21,823 nucleotides of DNA from Intrasporangiaceae bacterium. GTDB taxonomy: Bacteria > Actinomycetota > Actinomycetes > Actinomycetales > Dermatophilaceae. The notes beneath the pieces were generated by a model that was not told the DNA's origin, ran no database searches, and was given only the letters and a program-made list of their open reading frames with translations. Made by a program: the position numbers and the translations under genes. The stretch spans positions 1 through 21,823 of the forward strand of contig JAAYSB010000275.1 of NCBI GenBank assembly GCA_012518475.1. The letters run 5' to 3'. Every line of letters starts with the position of its first letter. The stretch's first letter is position 1. Of the stretch, positions 7,645-13,983 are shown in pieces.

Positions 7645-7983
7645 GCCCGGTCCTCAGCAACGATCTCGGCCCCGGTGAACGAGTCCGGGTGTGCATCTCG
7701 AAGGGTAGAGGCTGCAAGCGCGAAATTGTCATTCCAAGCGAGCCGAGATCATCTGGTCCAGAGGCTCGCGAGTCTGCTCCGCTATGCGCTCAAGATCCTG
7801 CATCTCGGCGGTGTTGATCCCATCGTCAATGCGTGGGGAGGGAACCTCCGGGGAGTAGTCGGCCAGAGGTTTGGCCGCGATGAGATCACCCTGTGCATTC
7901 GCAGCACCGCCCTGTAGAGAGCGCCGCAACCGCAACTCCTGCAACAACCAGTAGAGCTCTTGGAGATCGACCCATGTCTTCAT
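7641..7983 (-). pseudogene. Hypothetical gene split by a frameshift
   Basis: ATG 7983 opens an 84-residue frame ending at TGA 7729. A second frame with clear coding character (SRLAWNDNFALAASTLRD, then HPDSFTGAEIVAEDRA) begins right at the overlap near 7757 and ends at 7641 in an ATGA overlap with the next gene. This second frame has no ATG, GTG or TTG of its own, so it looks like the true C-terminus of the first, about 114 residues in all. Reading ATG ATC TCT CGG would need two extra bases (one TC) at the junction. Possible causes are a real mutation, a sequence error or programmed frameshifting. No family is recognised, and the start lacks a good ribosome site. Confidence 0.5.
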
Positions 7984-8029
7984 GCCCTAGTACATAGTCG
8001 AATGTGAGGAGAGGAATGCTCCTCAAGCC

Positions 8030-8206
8030 ACTGGCTAGCGGACAAGGCGGTTCGAGTCGTCGCAGGCGACGCTTGCGCCACCACAGCTCGACTGCTTGCC
8101 CGCTGGCGTCCAGGCCCTTGACACGCACCACCGGCCGGTGGTCGAGCCGTTCGACGCTGGAGACGACGAACTCGTCTTCCAGTCCGAACAGCACTGACGT
8201 TGTCAT
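8030..8206 (-). pseudogene. ISL3-family transposase, truncated N-terminal remnant
   Basis: From ATG 8206 the frame reads MTTSVLFGLEDEFVVSSVER, the characteristic start of actinobacterial ISL3-type transposases. It continues with DHRPVVRVKGLDASGQ and VELWWRKRRLRRLEPPCP, which resembles the zinc-finger/DNA-binding region but lacks the expected CPxCG pair just after the start, so there is an internal deletion. Recognisable similarity stops near residue 58, and the catalytic DDE domain is absent. It is therefore a non-functional fragment. Terminal inverted repeats were not identified. Confidence 0.6.
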
Positions 8207-8504
8207 TCATGCTCGTGGCCTCGTATTGCTGGGGGTGAGGTAGACACCCGACCCGACGGCAAGCGCCACCATCATCACTCACTCCTGAACCGGCGAAAGC
8301 GATGGCCCAGACGGTTAGGAGCAGCCTCCCGATACAGCGTCCGCAACACGCAGCAGGTCCGGCATCTGTCTCATGCGATCTACCTCCCTCACGATTCGAC
8401 ATCCCAGCCGCGCGTTTCGCCGCGAAGTGCCGCATGTTTCGGGATCTGCCGGAAAGTGTCCTTCGCAGTCGCCGCCGTTGAGGAGTCGCCGGTCGTGGAG
8501 GAGC
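8207..8504. other. Degraded intergenic stretch with scrambled small ORF fragments
   Basis: On the minus strand, GAGGGAGGTAG precedes ATG 8374, which opens MRQMPDLLRVADAVSGG and stops at 8315. The neighbouring frame carries a hydrophobic RLLLTVWAIAFAGSGV, and the first frame resumes with MMVALAVGSGVYLTP ending just before 8206. Together these look like one small TM protein broken by two frame changes. This is a guess from hydrophobicity only. Confidence 0.3.
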
Positions 8505-9044
8505 TCAAGTCTGGAAGTACCAGTACAAGTGATGGCCGGTGTCGTGTGCGCGGGCAGCAAGGTCGCGCAACTGGTGGAGGAAGGCCAGATGACGGTCGAG
8601 GTCGTCTCGGGTTGGCCCCTCGCCGTCCTGCGGCGCGAGTTCCTCGGTCTGCGCCCACGCGCCGACGATGTTCTCCAAAGCCCCTTCAGGCGCGGCCGCG
8701 AGAGCGTCCCGAAGGGTGTCCGTCACACTAAGCACCCCGCAGTCCTCCGGAGGGTCGTCGTCGGAGATCTCGCCGCCCCACCGTGGATCCTCCTCCAGGC
8801 GGTCGTACGGCGCGCCGGTTAGCAGTTCCTCTAGCTTGCCCATGTTGACTACGCCGTCGTAGCCGCGCGCTGCGAACCCATCGAACGCCGCGCCGGCTTC
8901 TTCGATAACGGCTTCCTTGCGGAGCCAGCCCGTCTTCCGGGTGCCGACCTGCACAGGCCAGCCCAACGGGCCGCCGGGACGGCGTTCGGCCTCCGCGGCC
9001 GCCGCGTCGCTGGGTGCGCTGAAGAAGGCGACGTCGATGCCCAT
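8505..9044 (-). CDS. Conserved hypothetical protein (about 179 aa)
   Basis: This is an intact acidic cytoplasmic protein starting MGIDVAFFSAPSDAAAA. It includes MGKLEELLTGAPYD and LSVTDTLRDALAAA and ends in LYWYFQT. No signal peptide, TM segment or catalytic motif is seen. The pattern reminds me of uncharacterised proteins scattered through Streptomyces and relatives, but I cannot name a family. I prefer ATG 9044 because it gives a family-like MGxDV start; an in-frame GTG at 9062 adds six residues and has a GAGACGGA nearby. The gene stands alone within the island-like region. The balanced acidic composition would also suit an immunity-type protein, which remains speculation. Confidence 0.6.
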   Translation of the reverse strand: MGIDVAFFSAPSDAAAAEAERRPGGPLGWPVQVGTRKTGWLRKEAVIEEAGAAFDGFAARGYDGVVNMGKLEELLTGAPYDRLEEDPRWGGEISDDDPPEDCGVLSVTDTLRDALAAAPEGALENIVGAWAQTEELAPQDGEGPTRDDLDRHLAFLHQLRDLAARAHDTGHHLYWYFQT

Positions 9045-9142
9045 GTAGGGATTCTGGCGCACTCCGTCTCAACGACACGAGGCGCCCCGACTGGGCGGCG
9101 GAAAGGACTACGCCGTGCTCGATGCCGAACGGCCGTGTTTGC

Positions 9143-9176
9143 GTGCTGACGCGCCCGTCGTGCTGACGCGCCCGTC
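9143..9176. repeat. Two perfect tandem copies of a 17-bp unit
   Basis: GTGCTGACGCGCCCGTC occurs twice in a row with no spacer, with a partial third start (GTGC). It lies in a non-coding stretch of the accessory region and probably reflects local slippage. Confidence 0.6.
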
Positions 9177-9198
9177 GTGCCGTCGCTCCATTGATCTC

Positions 9199-9309
9199 AT
9201 GTTGGAGATCCATGCCGTCGAACTGGCGATTCTGCTTGCCGCCGTTGTCGCCATGGCGACCACTCTCTACTTCATCGTCAGGTTGGCCGTCGGTCACGGC
9301 TCCAAGTAG
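9199..9309 (+). CDS. Possible 36-residue single-TM peptide
   Basis: ATG 9199 opens a 36-codon frame with a clean hydrophobic helix (ELAILLAAVVAMATTLYFIV) and a short basic tail. The frame is open further upstream, to 9115. There is no clear ribosome-binding site. The well-formed helix argues for coding, but the size makes chance possible. The surrounding 9045-9536 interval otherwise shows nothing I can assign. Confidence 0.3.
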   Translation: MLEIHAVELAILLAAVVAMATTLYFIVRLAVGHGSK

Positions 9310-9536
9310 TCCTGACACGCGCGAAGTCGCCCGGGGCGCCACAGCCGACCCCGACGGGGAGGTCGCGCGTTTCGCGGCGATGAGACCCACCTCGATGTTC
9401 GCGCTCAAGCCGATGTGCGGTCGCGTGGTCATGGGTGCGCTGGTGACGATCAAGGTTTGAAGGTTCGGCCATCTCGCGGCGGTGCCGCTGCTGGACGAGG
9501 CCTATTGGTATCGCCGCAACCTGCGAGACTCTCAGC
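9310..9536. other. Intergenic, no supported gene
   Basis: Open frames exist on both strands but none has a ribosome site or recognisable sequence. The interval completes the 492-bp gap around the small TM peptide. Confidence 0.35.
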
Positions 9537-10058
9537 GTGGGACACCAGATTTCCGTGCTCGGCACGGCGGCTGATGTGGTCGTACAGCACGTCGACGAGA
9601 AGGTCGGCTGGTTCCGCCGGAAGTTCGTCCCGCGGGGGTTCCCTTACCTCGAATGGACCGTGGACGGCGTTCCGCTGCGACAGATCGTCGCGTGGCCGAC
9701 TGGTGAGGTCGCTGGGGAAGTAACGCCGATTCAGAATGAGTACGCCATGCGGGAGTACGAGGCCGACTACCTTCGCGCAATCCTCGGTGAGCCGGTGGAA
9801 CGAGACTGGACGATCATGTCCGACGGTCGCGTTCCTCTGCTCGTCTGTGGTACAGATTTTGATCTGAACTGTCGCGCGCTGACTGCCGAGCTCGTGGTCT
9901 CTGGGACCACGGTCGAGTGGCGTGCTATCGCATGGCAGGTGGACTATGAGCCGCTCGACCTGGAAGAACAGGAGCAGCCGGTCATCACGTTGACGTTCGA
10001 TCGTCGGCAGTACGACGCCGTCGTTCGCCCGTTGTTCACGGCACTCACCGAGTCATAG
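9537..10058 (+). CDS. Hypothetical protein, 173 aa, island orphan
   Basis: The frame starts at GTG 9537 and encodes a soluble acidic protein. Notable parts are WFRRKFVPRGFPYLEW, a central CGTDFDLNCRALTAELVV, and a C-terminal ITLTFDRRQYDAVV. No signal peptide, TM helix or enzymatic motif is visible. The codon pattern fits a real gene, but I recognise no family. No Shine-Dalgarno sequence is seen, so it may be leaderless or start elsewhere. It is a single-gene unit convergent with the toxin-antitoxin pair. Confidence 0.6.
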   Translation: MGHQISVLGTAADVVVQHVDEKVGWFRRKFVPRGFPYLEWTVDGVPLRQIVAWPTGEVAGEVTPIQNEYAMREYEADYLRAILGEPVERDWTIMSDGRVPLLVCGTDFDLNCRALTAELVVSGTTVEWRAIAWQVDYEPLDLEEQEQPVITLTFDRRQYDAVVRPLFTALTES

Positions 10059-10151
10059 GTCGCGTGCGCCCCGGTACCCGCTCATGCCGCAATCCGGGCG
10101 GGAGGCAGGTGACGCGATCACGCGGCGGATGACTGCTGCCCCTGAAGTGGG

Positions 10152-10571
10152 TTACTCGGGGTGGCTCCACGGGTTGACGATGCTGACGCTGAGGGGTTCG
10201 AAGTGCTTCGTGTTGCGGGTGGCGACGGTCATTCCGGTGCTCTGAGCGATTGCTGCGATGAGCGCATCGTCCAGGGGCGCCTGGTCGGGGACAGGGTAGG
10301 TGGCCACGATTCGTGCTGCGGACAGGTCGAACGGGAGGACCCGACCGGCGAAGGCCGGCAAGACATGCTCCTCAAGCCACCGGCGAAGGACCGCTCCCTG
10401 AACGGGGTCGGACCTTTCCTTGGCGACAACGCCACGCTCGATCTCGGCAACCGTCAACGCCGCAACGAACTGGTCGGCCACCGGGATCGCGGCGGCCCAG
10501 GCCTGGACCTGCGGCTCGCGGCCACGGACACGTAGTGCGGAGACCACGTTGGTGTCCAGCAGGTACCTCAC
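10152..10571 (-). CDS. vapC: VapC-family PIN-domain toxin ribonuclease
   Basis: This 139-residue PIN protein carries the usual acidic active-site residues: Asp6 in LLDTNVVSAL, Glu43 in TVAEIERG, and Asp101/102 in PLDDALIAAIA, with TRNTKHF near the end. The last motif has His where many family members have Asp (TRNxxDF). PIN toxins are Mg-dependent RNases that cleave specific RNAs, often tRNA or rRNA, and are blocked by the partner antitoxin. It starts at GTG 10571, overlapping the antitoxin stop in a GTGA. The FitB-like arrangement suggests a complete, potentially active toxin; the RNA target cannot be predicted. Confidence 0.88.
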   Translation of the reverse strand: MRYLLDTNVVSALRVRGREPQVQAWAAAIPVADQFVAALTVAEIERGVVAKERSDPVQGAVLRRWLEEHVLPAFAGRVLPFDLSAARIVATYPVPDQAPLDDALIAAIAQSTGMTVATRNTKHFEPLSVSIVNPWSHPE

Positions 10572-10795
10572 AGCGCAGTGGTGCGCGCGGTCAGGCCGAG
10601 TCGGCCCGGCTCGAACTCGATCTGGGCGCCCTCGTCCATGGCGACCAGGTCGACGATCGACGCGGGCTCACGGGCGATCGCCTCGGCGAGGATCTCGCGA
10701 GCCTCGGCTTCAAGGGATCGGTGGTGCTGCTCGGCACGGGCCCGAAGTGCCGCCTTGGTCCCGGCGGGCAGGTTGCGGATCAGGATTTGCTCCAC
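10568..10795 (-). CDS. vapB: FitA/VapB-type ribbon-helix-helix antitoxin
   Basis: A small Arc-type ribbon-helix-helix protein of 75 residues. The N-terminal strand is QILIRNLPAGTKAALRARA, then the helix HHRSLEAEAREILAEAIA; the C-terminal tail (GAQIEFEPGRLGLT) would wrap the toxin. It binds its own promoter and neutralises the PIN toxin. I start it at GTG 10795 because AAGGGG lies 8 nt upstream and most relatives begin at this strand. A GTG three codons earlier (10804) is possible but abuts that ribosome site. The 4-nt overlap with the toxin gene implies coupled translation. Confidence 0.83.
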   Translation of the reverse strand: MEQILIRNLPAGTKAALRARAEQHHRSLEAEAREILAEAIAREPASIVDLVAMDEGAQIEFEPGRLGLTARTTAL

Positions 10796-10809
10796 GACAG
10801 TCACCCCTT

Positions 10810-10841
10810 TCGATATCGAGTAGATGATATCAGGAATTCCT
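10810..10841. promoter_or_regulatory. Three-palindrome operator candidate of the vapBC operon
   Basis: Just upstream of the antitoxin lie TCGATATCGA (10810-10819), TGATATCA (10825-10832) and AGGAATTCCT (10832-10841), all perfect palindromes. The first two share GATATC with centres 14 bp apart. Ribbon-helix-helix antitoxins bind such repeats to autoregulate. A -10-like TATCAT lies in the middle element on the minus strand. Confidence 0.55.
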
Positions 10842-11004
10842 GGAGAACCAGAGGAGCTTCACGAGGTAGCCCCTTGTGGGCGGAAGGTCGCGCCGGGGCC
10901 AGCCCGTGGCATTGCCGCCTTGAACGCTGAGAGAGGGGGATCTAGGAGGTGCTTGGACCGGGTGCAATTCGCTGGCGCCTCCCCTTCTGACGCACCGGAA
11001 AACT
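10842..11004. other. Intergenic, no gene seen
   Basis: I see no convincing reading frame between the operator and the integrase tail. CCGGAAAACTCCGG is a small hairpin at the right edge. It may be scar sequence left after deletion of the integrase body. Confidence 0.35.
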
Positions 11005-11100
11005 CCGGCAACCACGCTCAACCTTTACACGCACCTGCTGCCGGACGCGCTCGACGGTGCCGCTGCCAAGCTAGACGGTTATCTGGAAGGCCGGCTGTGA
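11005..11100 (+). pseudogene. C-terminal remnant of a tyrosine-type phage integrase
   Basis: The last 31 codons encode PATTLNLYTHLLPDALDGAA then KLDGYL and a stop, the typical end of actinophage-type tyrosine recombinases. The Tyr in LNLYTH (codon 11026-11028) is the position of the nucleophile. Upstream, the frame does not continue into recognisable integrase, and the conserved HxxR/GH boxes are missing. The fragment points at the 3' end of the tRNA-Lys gene 82 bp away, as expected for an element integrated there. It cannot be active. Confidence 0.75.
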
Positions 11101-11181
11101 CGGCCTACGGACAGCCTTCCGACTCCCCGAGTCCACCAGAAGAGTGATTGATACCAGCTCTGACCTGCGAAGATAAATGAG

Positions 11182-11254
11182 TGGGCCCCGTGGGACTCGA
11201 ACCCACAACCTACGGATTAAAAGTCCGCAGCTCTAACCATTGAGCTAGAGGCCC
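11182..11254 (-). tRNA. tRNA-Lys (anticodon TTT)
   Basis: The minus strand folds into a full 73-nt cloverleaf. The acceptor GGGCCTC pairs with GGGGCCC (one G-T), the D stem is GCTC/GAGC, the anticodon stem GCGGA/TCCGT holds loop CTTTTAA, and the T arm is GTGGG-TTCGAGT-CCCAC with discriminator A. CCA is not encoded. It lies 47 bp downstream of the YihY gene on the same strand. Its 3' end faces the island and is the likely attachment site. Confidence 0.95.
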
Positions 11255-11301
11255 CGCGCCGGCTGCCACGTGGGTGGCGCGGCCCGGCACAGGCAGCAAG
11301 C

Positions 11302-12783
11302 CTAGTAGCCCCGCTGCCGTGCTCTCTCACTCGGCAGAGGCTCGAGCCGGCCTACGGGACCGGTGCGGTCCGGGCGACCGCCCGAGCCCTTGGCCTCGGA
11401 CTCGTCCTTTGCCTTTTCCTCGGCCTCCTTCTCCTTGCGGGCGGCCCGGACGCGGACGTCCCGCTCGAAGGCCTCGTCCCTCCAGTCACGACCGCTGATG
11501 GAGGCGTGCCGCTCGGAGTCCTCGGCGCCGGTCTCGGCGTATCCGCGGGTGCGCGCACGCTCGCTGGGCAGTGGCTCGAGGACGGCCTGGCCGGGGTCGG
11601 TGTCGGCCGGGTCTGCGTTGGCCCCGACCTTCTCGCTGCGCGCAGGTTTTCCGGAGCCGGAGCCCCGGTCCGAGCCCGTGGCTGAGTTCGCGTCCGCGGG
11701 TGCAGGCGCAGCGAGGTGTCCGGTGGCTCCGGCGGCGCGGGCCTCCATCCGCAGCTGGCGACCCTCGTCGATGCGCTCGACGAGCTTCTCGGCAGCCTTG
11801 TCCGACTGGCGGGTGTCGCGCGGGGGCAGCTGGAGGGTCTCCTCGGCCTTGATGCCGGCCTGGAGCTGACGGGAACGCTCCATCTCGGCGTCGACCTCCG
11901 CGCCGAAGAGCAGCACCATGTTGGTGATCCAGAGCCAGAGCAGGGCGATGATGACACCGGCCAGTGCGCCGTAGGTCGCCTCGTAGCTGCCGAAGTTCGA
12001 GACGTAGAAGCCGAATCCGAAGGTCGCGATGATGAGCACGACGATGGCGATGACGGCACCGACGCTGATCCAGCGGAACTTCGGCTGCTGCACGTTCGGA
12101 GTGGCGTAGTAGAGGATCGCGACGGCGAGGACGACGAGGAGGAGGATGACCGGCCACTTGGCGATGTTCCAGATCATGACGGTCTGGTCGCCGAGCCCGA
12201 TGACGCTGCCGATGGTGCGGGCCACGCCACCACTGAGGACGACACCGAGGATGCAGAGCAGCGCGATGGTGAGCAGGATGACGGTGATGATGAGGTTGCG
12301 CGGACGCAGCACCCAGATCGGGCGTCCCTCGTCGACCTGATAGATGCGGTTCATCGCGCGGCCGAACCCGTTGACATAGTTCGAGGCAGCCCAGATCGCA
12401 CCAGCGAGGCCGACGAGGAGGGTGATCCAGCCACCCTGCGCCGTCGACATCGACTCGATGATCCCGGTGATGTTCCTGGCCACGTCTCCCTGGCCTGCCT
12501 CCTCGAGAACCTCGGTGATGGCTCGCACCGCGGCATCGGGTTGACCGAGCACCGGGAGGATCGACGTGATGGCGAGCGCTGCCGGGAAGATCGAGAGCAC
12601 CGCGTAGTACGTCAGCATGGCGGCCAGGTCGGTGACCTGGTCGCGGTTGAACTCCGCGACAGCGTTCTTGAGGGTGTGCTTGATCGACGGCTTGTCGAGA
12701 TCGGTCGGGTTCGCCGGCTTGCGCGGGTCGTCCGGGTCGGGCGCGGTCTGTGCCTTGACGGTGCTCTCGCCTTCACGGGCCAC
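11302..12783 (-). CDS. YihY/BrkB-family membrane protein with long disordered tail
   Basis: The 493-residue protein starts at GTG 12783, chosen because GGAGGA lies 5 nt upstream; a GTG at 12834 would add 17 residues. The first 300 residues show the YihY/BrkB pattern, with about six TM helices, LAAMLTYYAVLSIFPAALA, IWAASNYVNGFGRAMNRIY and YGALAGVIIALLWLWITNMVLLFGAE. The family was once called ribonuclease BN, but no RNase activity is accepted for it; a transport role is suspected. The last 170 residues are hydrophilic and low complexity. A 14-residue motif, LEPLPSERARxRGY, appears twice, once at 11539-11580 and once as the very C-terminus (11305-11346). It is divergent from the next gene. Confidence 0.88.
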   Translation of the reverse strand: MAREGESTVKAQTAPDPDDPRKPANPTDLDKPSIKHTLKNAVAEFNRDQVTDLAAMLTYYAVLSIFPAALAITSILPVLGQPDAAVRAITEVLEEAGQGDVARNITGIIESMSTAQGGWITLLVGLAGAIWAASNYVNGFGRAMNRIYQVDEGRPIWVLRPRNLIITVILLTIALLCILGVVLSGGVARTIGSVIGLGDQTVMIWNIAKWPVILLLVVLAVAILYYATPNVQQPKFRWISVGAVIAIVVLIIATFGFGFYVSNFGSYEATYGALAGVIIALLWLWITNMVLLFGAEVDAEMERSRQLQAGIKAEETLQLPPRDTRQSDKAAEKLVERIDEGRQLRMEARAAGATGHLAAPAPADANSATGSDRGSGSGKPARSEKVGANADPADTDPGQAVLEPLPSERARTRGYAETGAEDSERHASISGRDWRDEAFERDVRVRAARKEKEAEEKAKDESEAKGSGGRPDRTGPVGRLEPLPSERARQRGY

Positions 12784-12902
12784 AGGGTCCTCCAGGGGTG
12801 AGTGGGGGTATGCCGGGGCAGAATCTGCATCCACGCTACCGACTGTGCACGCTTGGGCGACGACAGATCGGCGACGAGGGCGGACAGTGGTTCACTGGAG
12901 GT
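12784..12902. promoter_or_regulatory. Divergent intergenic region
   Basis: This 119-bp space must hold promoters for both the YihY gene and its divergent neighbour. Two copies of GGTATGC lie at 12807 and 12900, the second including the ATG of the right-hand gene. Clear -10/-35 elements are not identifiable by eye. Confidence 0.35.
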
Positions 12903-13535
12903 ATGCCCGCCCACGGACGCCCCCTTCCGCGTCGCCCGGTCCACTTCGGCCCGGAGGCAATGGAGACGTATGGGGGACTGACGCCCGACCCGGCGGATCT
13001 TGTCGAGGCCGCCCACCAGAGCGCAGCGCTCGTCGTCACCGCCGGCCGGGACGCCGAGAGCACAGAGGAGTTCGTCTCCCTCATCGACCAGGTCGGCCTC
13101 TCGACGCTCGCCGAGCTGTGGTCGGAGCGGCCCGCCCGCACCCTGCCAGGGGTGCTCTGGCGGCTCTATGTCATCCGCGAGTGGATCCGGCGCGCTCCGG
13201 ACCTCGCCAGCCGCGAGTACACAGCGGGTATGCGTCACGCCGAGGCCCACCACGCCGTTGCCGGCAGCGCCGAGCCACCTGGGCCGACCGAGGTGGGACT
13301 GGTCGCCGACGAGATCCTGCGTGGGGTGTACAGCGGCGACCTGGCCGTGGCCCTGGACCGTGCGTCGTCCTTCTGCCACGTCGTCGCCTCTGGACGCGCC
13401 GAGCTCGCGGACGGCACGGACCTCGACGACAGTGAGGCCGGGACCCGGGAGACCCGCCAGGCTGGCGCGATGCAGACGACTGCGCTCGACCTGGCCGCCG
13501 CGGCCCGGATGTGGACCTCGGGCACGCTGACCTGA
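12903..13535 (+). CDS. Conserved actinobacterial protein of unknown function
   Basis: ATG 12903 gives 210 residues; GGAGG lies just upstream, though with short spacing, and ATG 12957 is an alternative. The protein begins MPAHGRPLPRRPVHFGPEAM and contains GGLTPDPADLVEAAH, LPGVLWRLYVIREWI and ADEILRGVYSGDLAVALDRA. It is mostly helical and cytoplasmic. I remember very similar proteins across actinobacteria, some labelled RNA polymerase beta subunit, but nothing here supports that label. A strong hairpin 12 bp after the stop probably ends its transcript. Confidence 0.7.
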   Translation: MPAHGRPLPRRPVHFGPEAMETYGGLTPDPADLVEAAHQSAALVVTAGRDAESTEEFVSLIDQVGLSTLAELWSERPARTLPGVLWRLYVIREWIRRAPDLASREYTAGMRHAEAHHAVAGSAEPPGPTEVGLVADEILRGVYSGDLAVALDRASSFCHVVASGRAELADGTDLDDSEAGTRETRQAGAMQTTALDLAAAARMWTSGTLT

Positions 13536-13547
13536 GCCCCCCGGGCA

Positions 13548-13585
13548 CCGTGCCACAACCTGGTAATTGCCAGGTTGTTGCACGG
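13548..13585 (+). terminator. Strong hairpin, probable terminator without U-tract
   Basis: Arms of 16 nt pair at 15 positions around the loop TAATTG: CCGTGC, one C/T mismatch, then ACAACCTGG against CCAGGTTGT and GCACGG. It begins 12 bp after the stop of the preceding gene. The lack of a T-run is common in high-GC actinobacteria. Confidence 0.65.
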
Positions 13586-13683
13586 GCACCGGTAACGAGA
13601 TCGGGAAACCGGTCCTCGGTCCTCGGTTCCCCGGACAGCGCGGGTCCTTGGTCACAGGGCTGCGCGAGGGTTAGCCTTGTCGG
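13586..13683. other. Repeat-rich spacer with a DtxR-like half site
   Basis: CGGGAAACCG (13602-13611) and CGGTTCCCCG (13624-13633) form an imperfect inverted repeat around tandem GGTCCTCGGT units; a further copy, GGTCCTTGGT, is at 13643. GAGGGTTAGCCTTGTC near 13666 resembles half of an iron-regulator box but is too degenerate to call. No reading frame is supported. Confidence 0.35.
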
Positions 13684-13783
13684 GCTACGTCGGACTGCGG
13701 CAGCCCCGGGTCCCAAACTAAGCCGCTACGAGCGGCCACGCGCCGTGAGGCGCTCCCAGTCCGGCGTGGCACTTTCCTTTTCT
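13684..13783 (+). ncRNA. Candidate structured RNA: 14-bp stem enclosing two hairpins
   Basis: GCTACGTCGGACTG (13684-13697) pairs along its full length with CAGTCCGGCGTGGC (13757-13770), using two G-U pairs. Inside are GCCGCT-ACG-AGCGGC (13722-13736) and GCGCC-GTGA-GGCGC (13740-13753), the latter capped by a GNRA-type tetraloop. A pyrimidine tract ACTTTCCTTTTCTC follows at once. The G-U pairs and the tract both favour the plus strand. No known RNA family is recognised. It could be a free small RNA or a leader for the protease gene 214 bp on. Confidence 0.45.
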
Positions 13784-13983
13784 CACCCGTACCGCCATGC
13801 AGGCGACGTTGGTTGTCGTGATCGCCACTTTGCTGCTATGTGGAAGAAGTGGCGACTGGGGGAGGTGGGGGAGCAGCGTGTCGTTGCCCTCGGGTGGACG
13901 GGTGCGCTGTGCATACCGGCTCTTGACGATCCGACGATCCGCTCGTCCAGGGAAGTCCCAGGTGAACCGGGGATCATGGCCCC

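Larger units (their letters stand above)
6875..11181. mobile_element. Putative decayed genomic island next to tRNA-Lys
   Basis: Between two core-looking blocks lie orphan genes, frameshifted genes, a truncated ISL3-type transposase, a toxin-antitoxin pair and the tail of a tyrosine integrase facing the tRNA-Lys 3' end. Codon use in 7150-8000 is visibly less GC-biased than in the flanks. The short motif GGTATGC, frequent elsewhere, is absent here. The right boundary at the tRNA is supported; the left boundary is set at the end of the last core-like gene and is only a guess. I found no second copy of the tRNA 3' end. Confidence 0.5.

Noticed and set aside
10113..10124. CGCG-ATCA-CGCG small hairpin between convergent genes
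   Set aside because: Four-base arms are too weak to call a terminator.
11255..11283. CCGCGCC/GGCGCGG hairpin between the YihY gene and the tRNA
   Set aside because: Only 7 bp with a 15-nt loop and abutting the tRNA 5' end; it could be chance in GC-rich DNA.
13536..13548. Run of six C residues suggesting a 6C RNA
   Set aside because: A single run overlapping the gene end; the 6C motif needs two C-rich hairpin loops.
13664..13690. Possible DtxR/IdeR iron box around GGGTTAGCCTTGTC
   Set aside because: By hand only one half resembles the 19-bp consensus, and the overlap with the RNA stem explains part of it.
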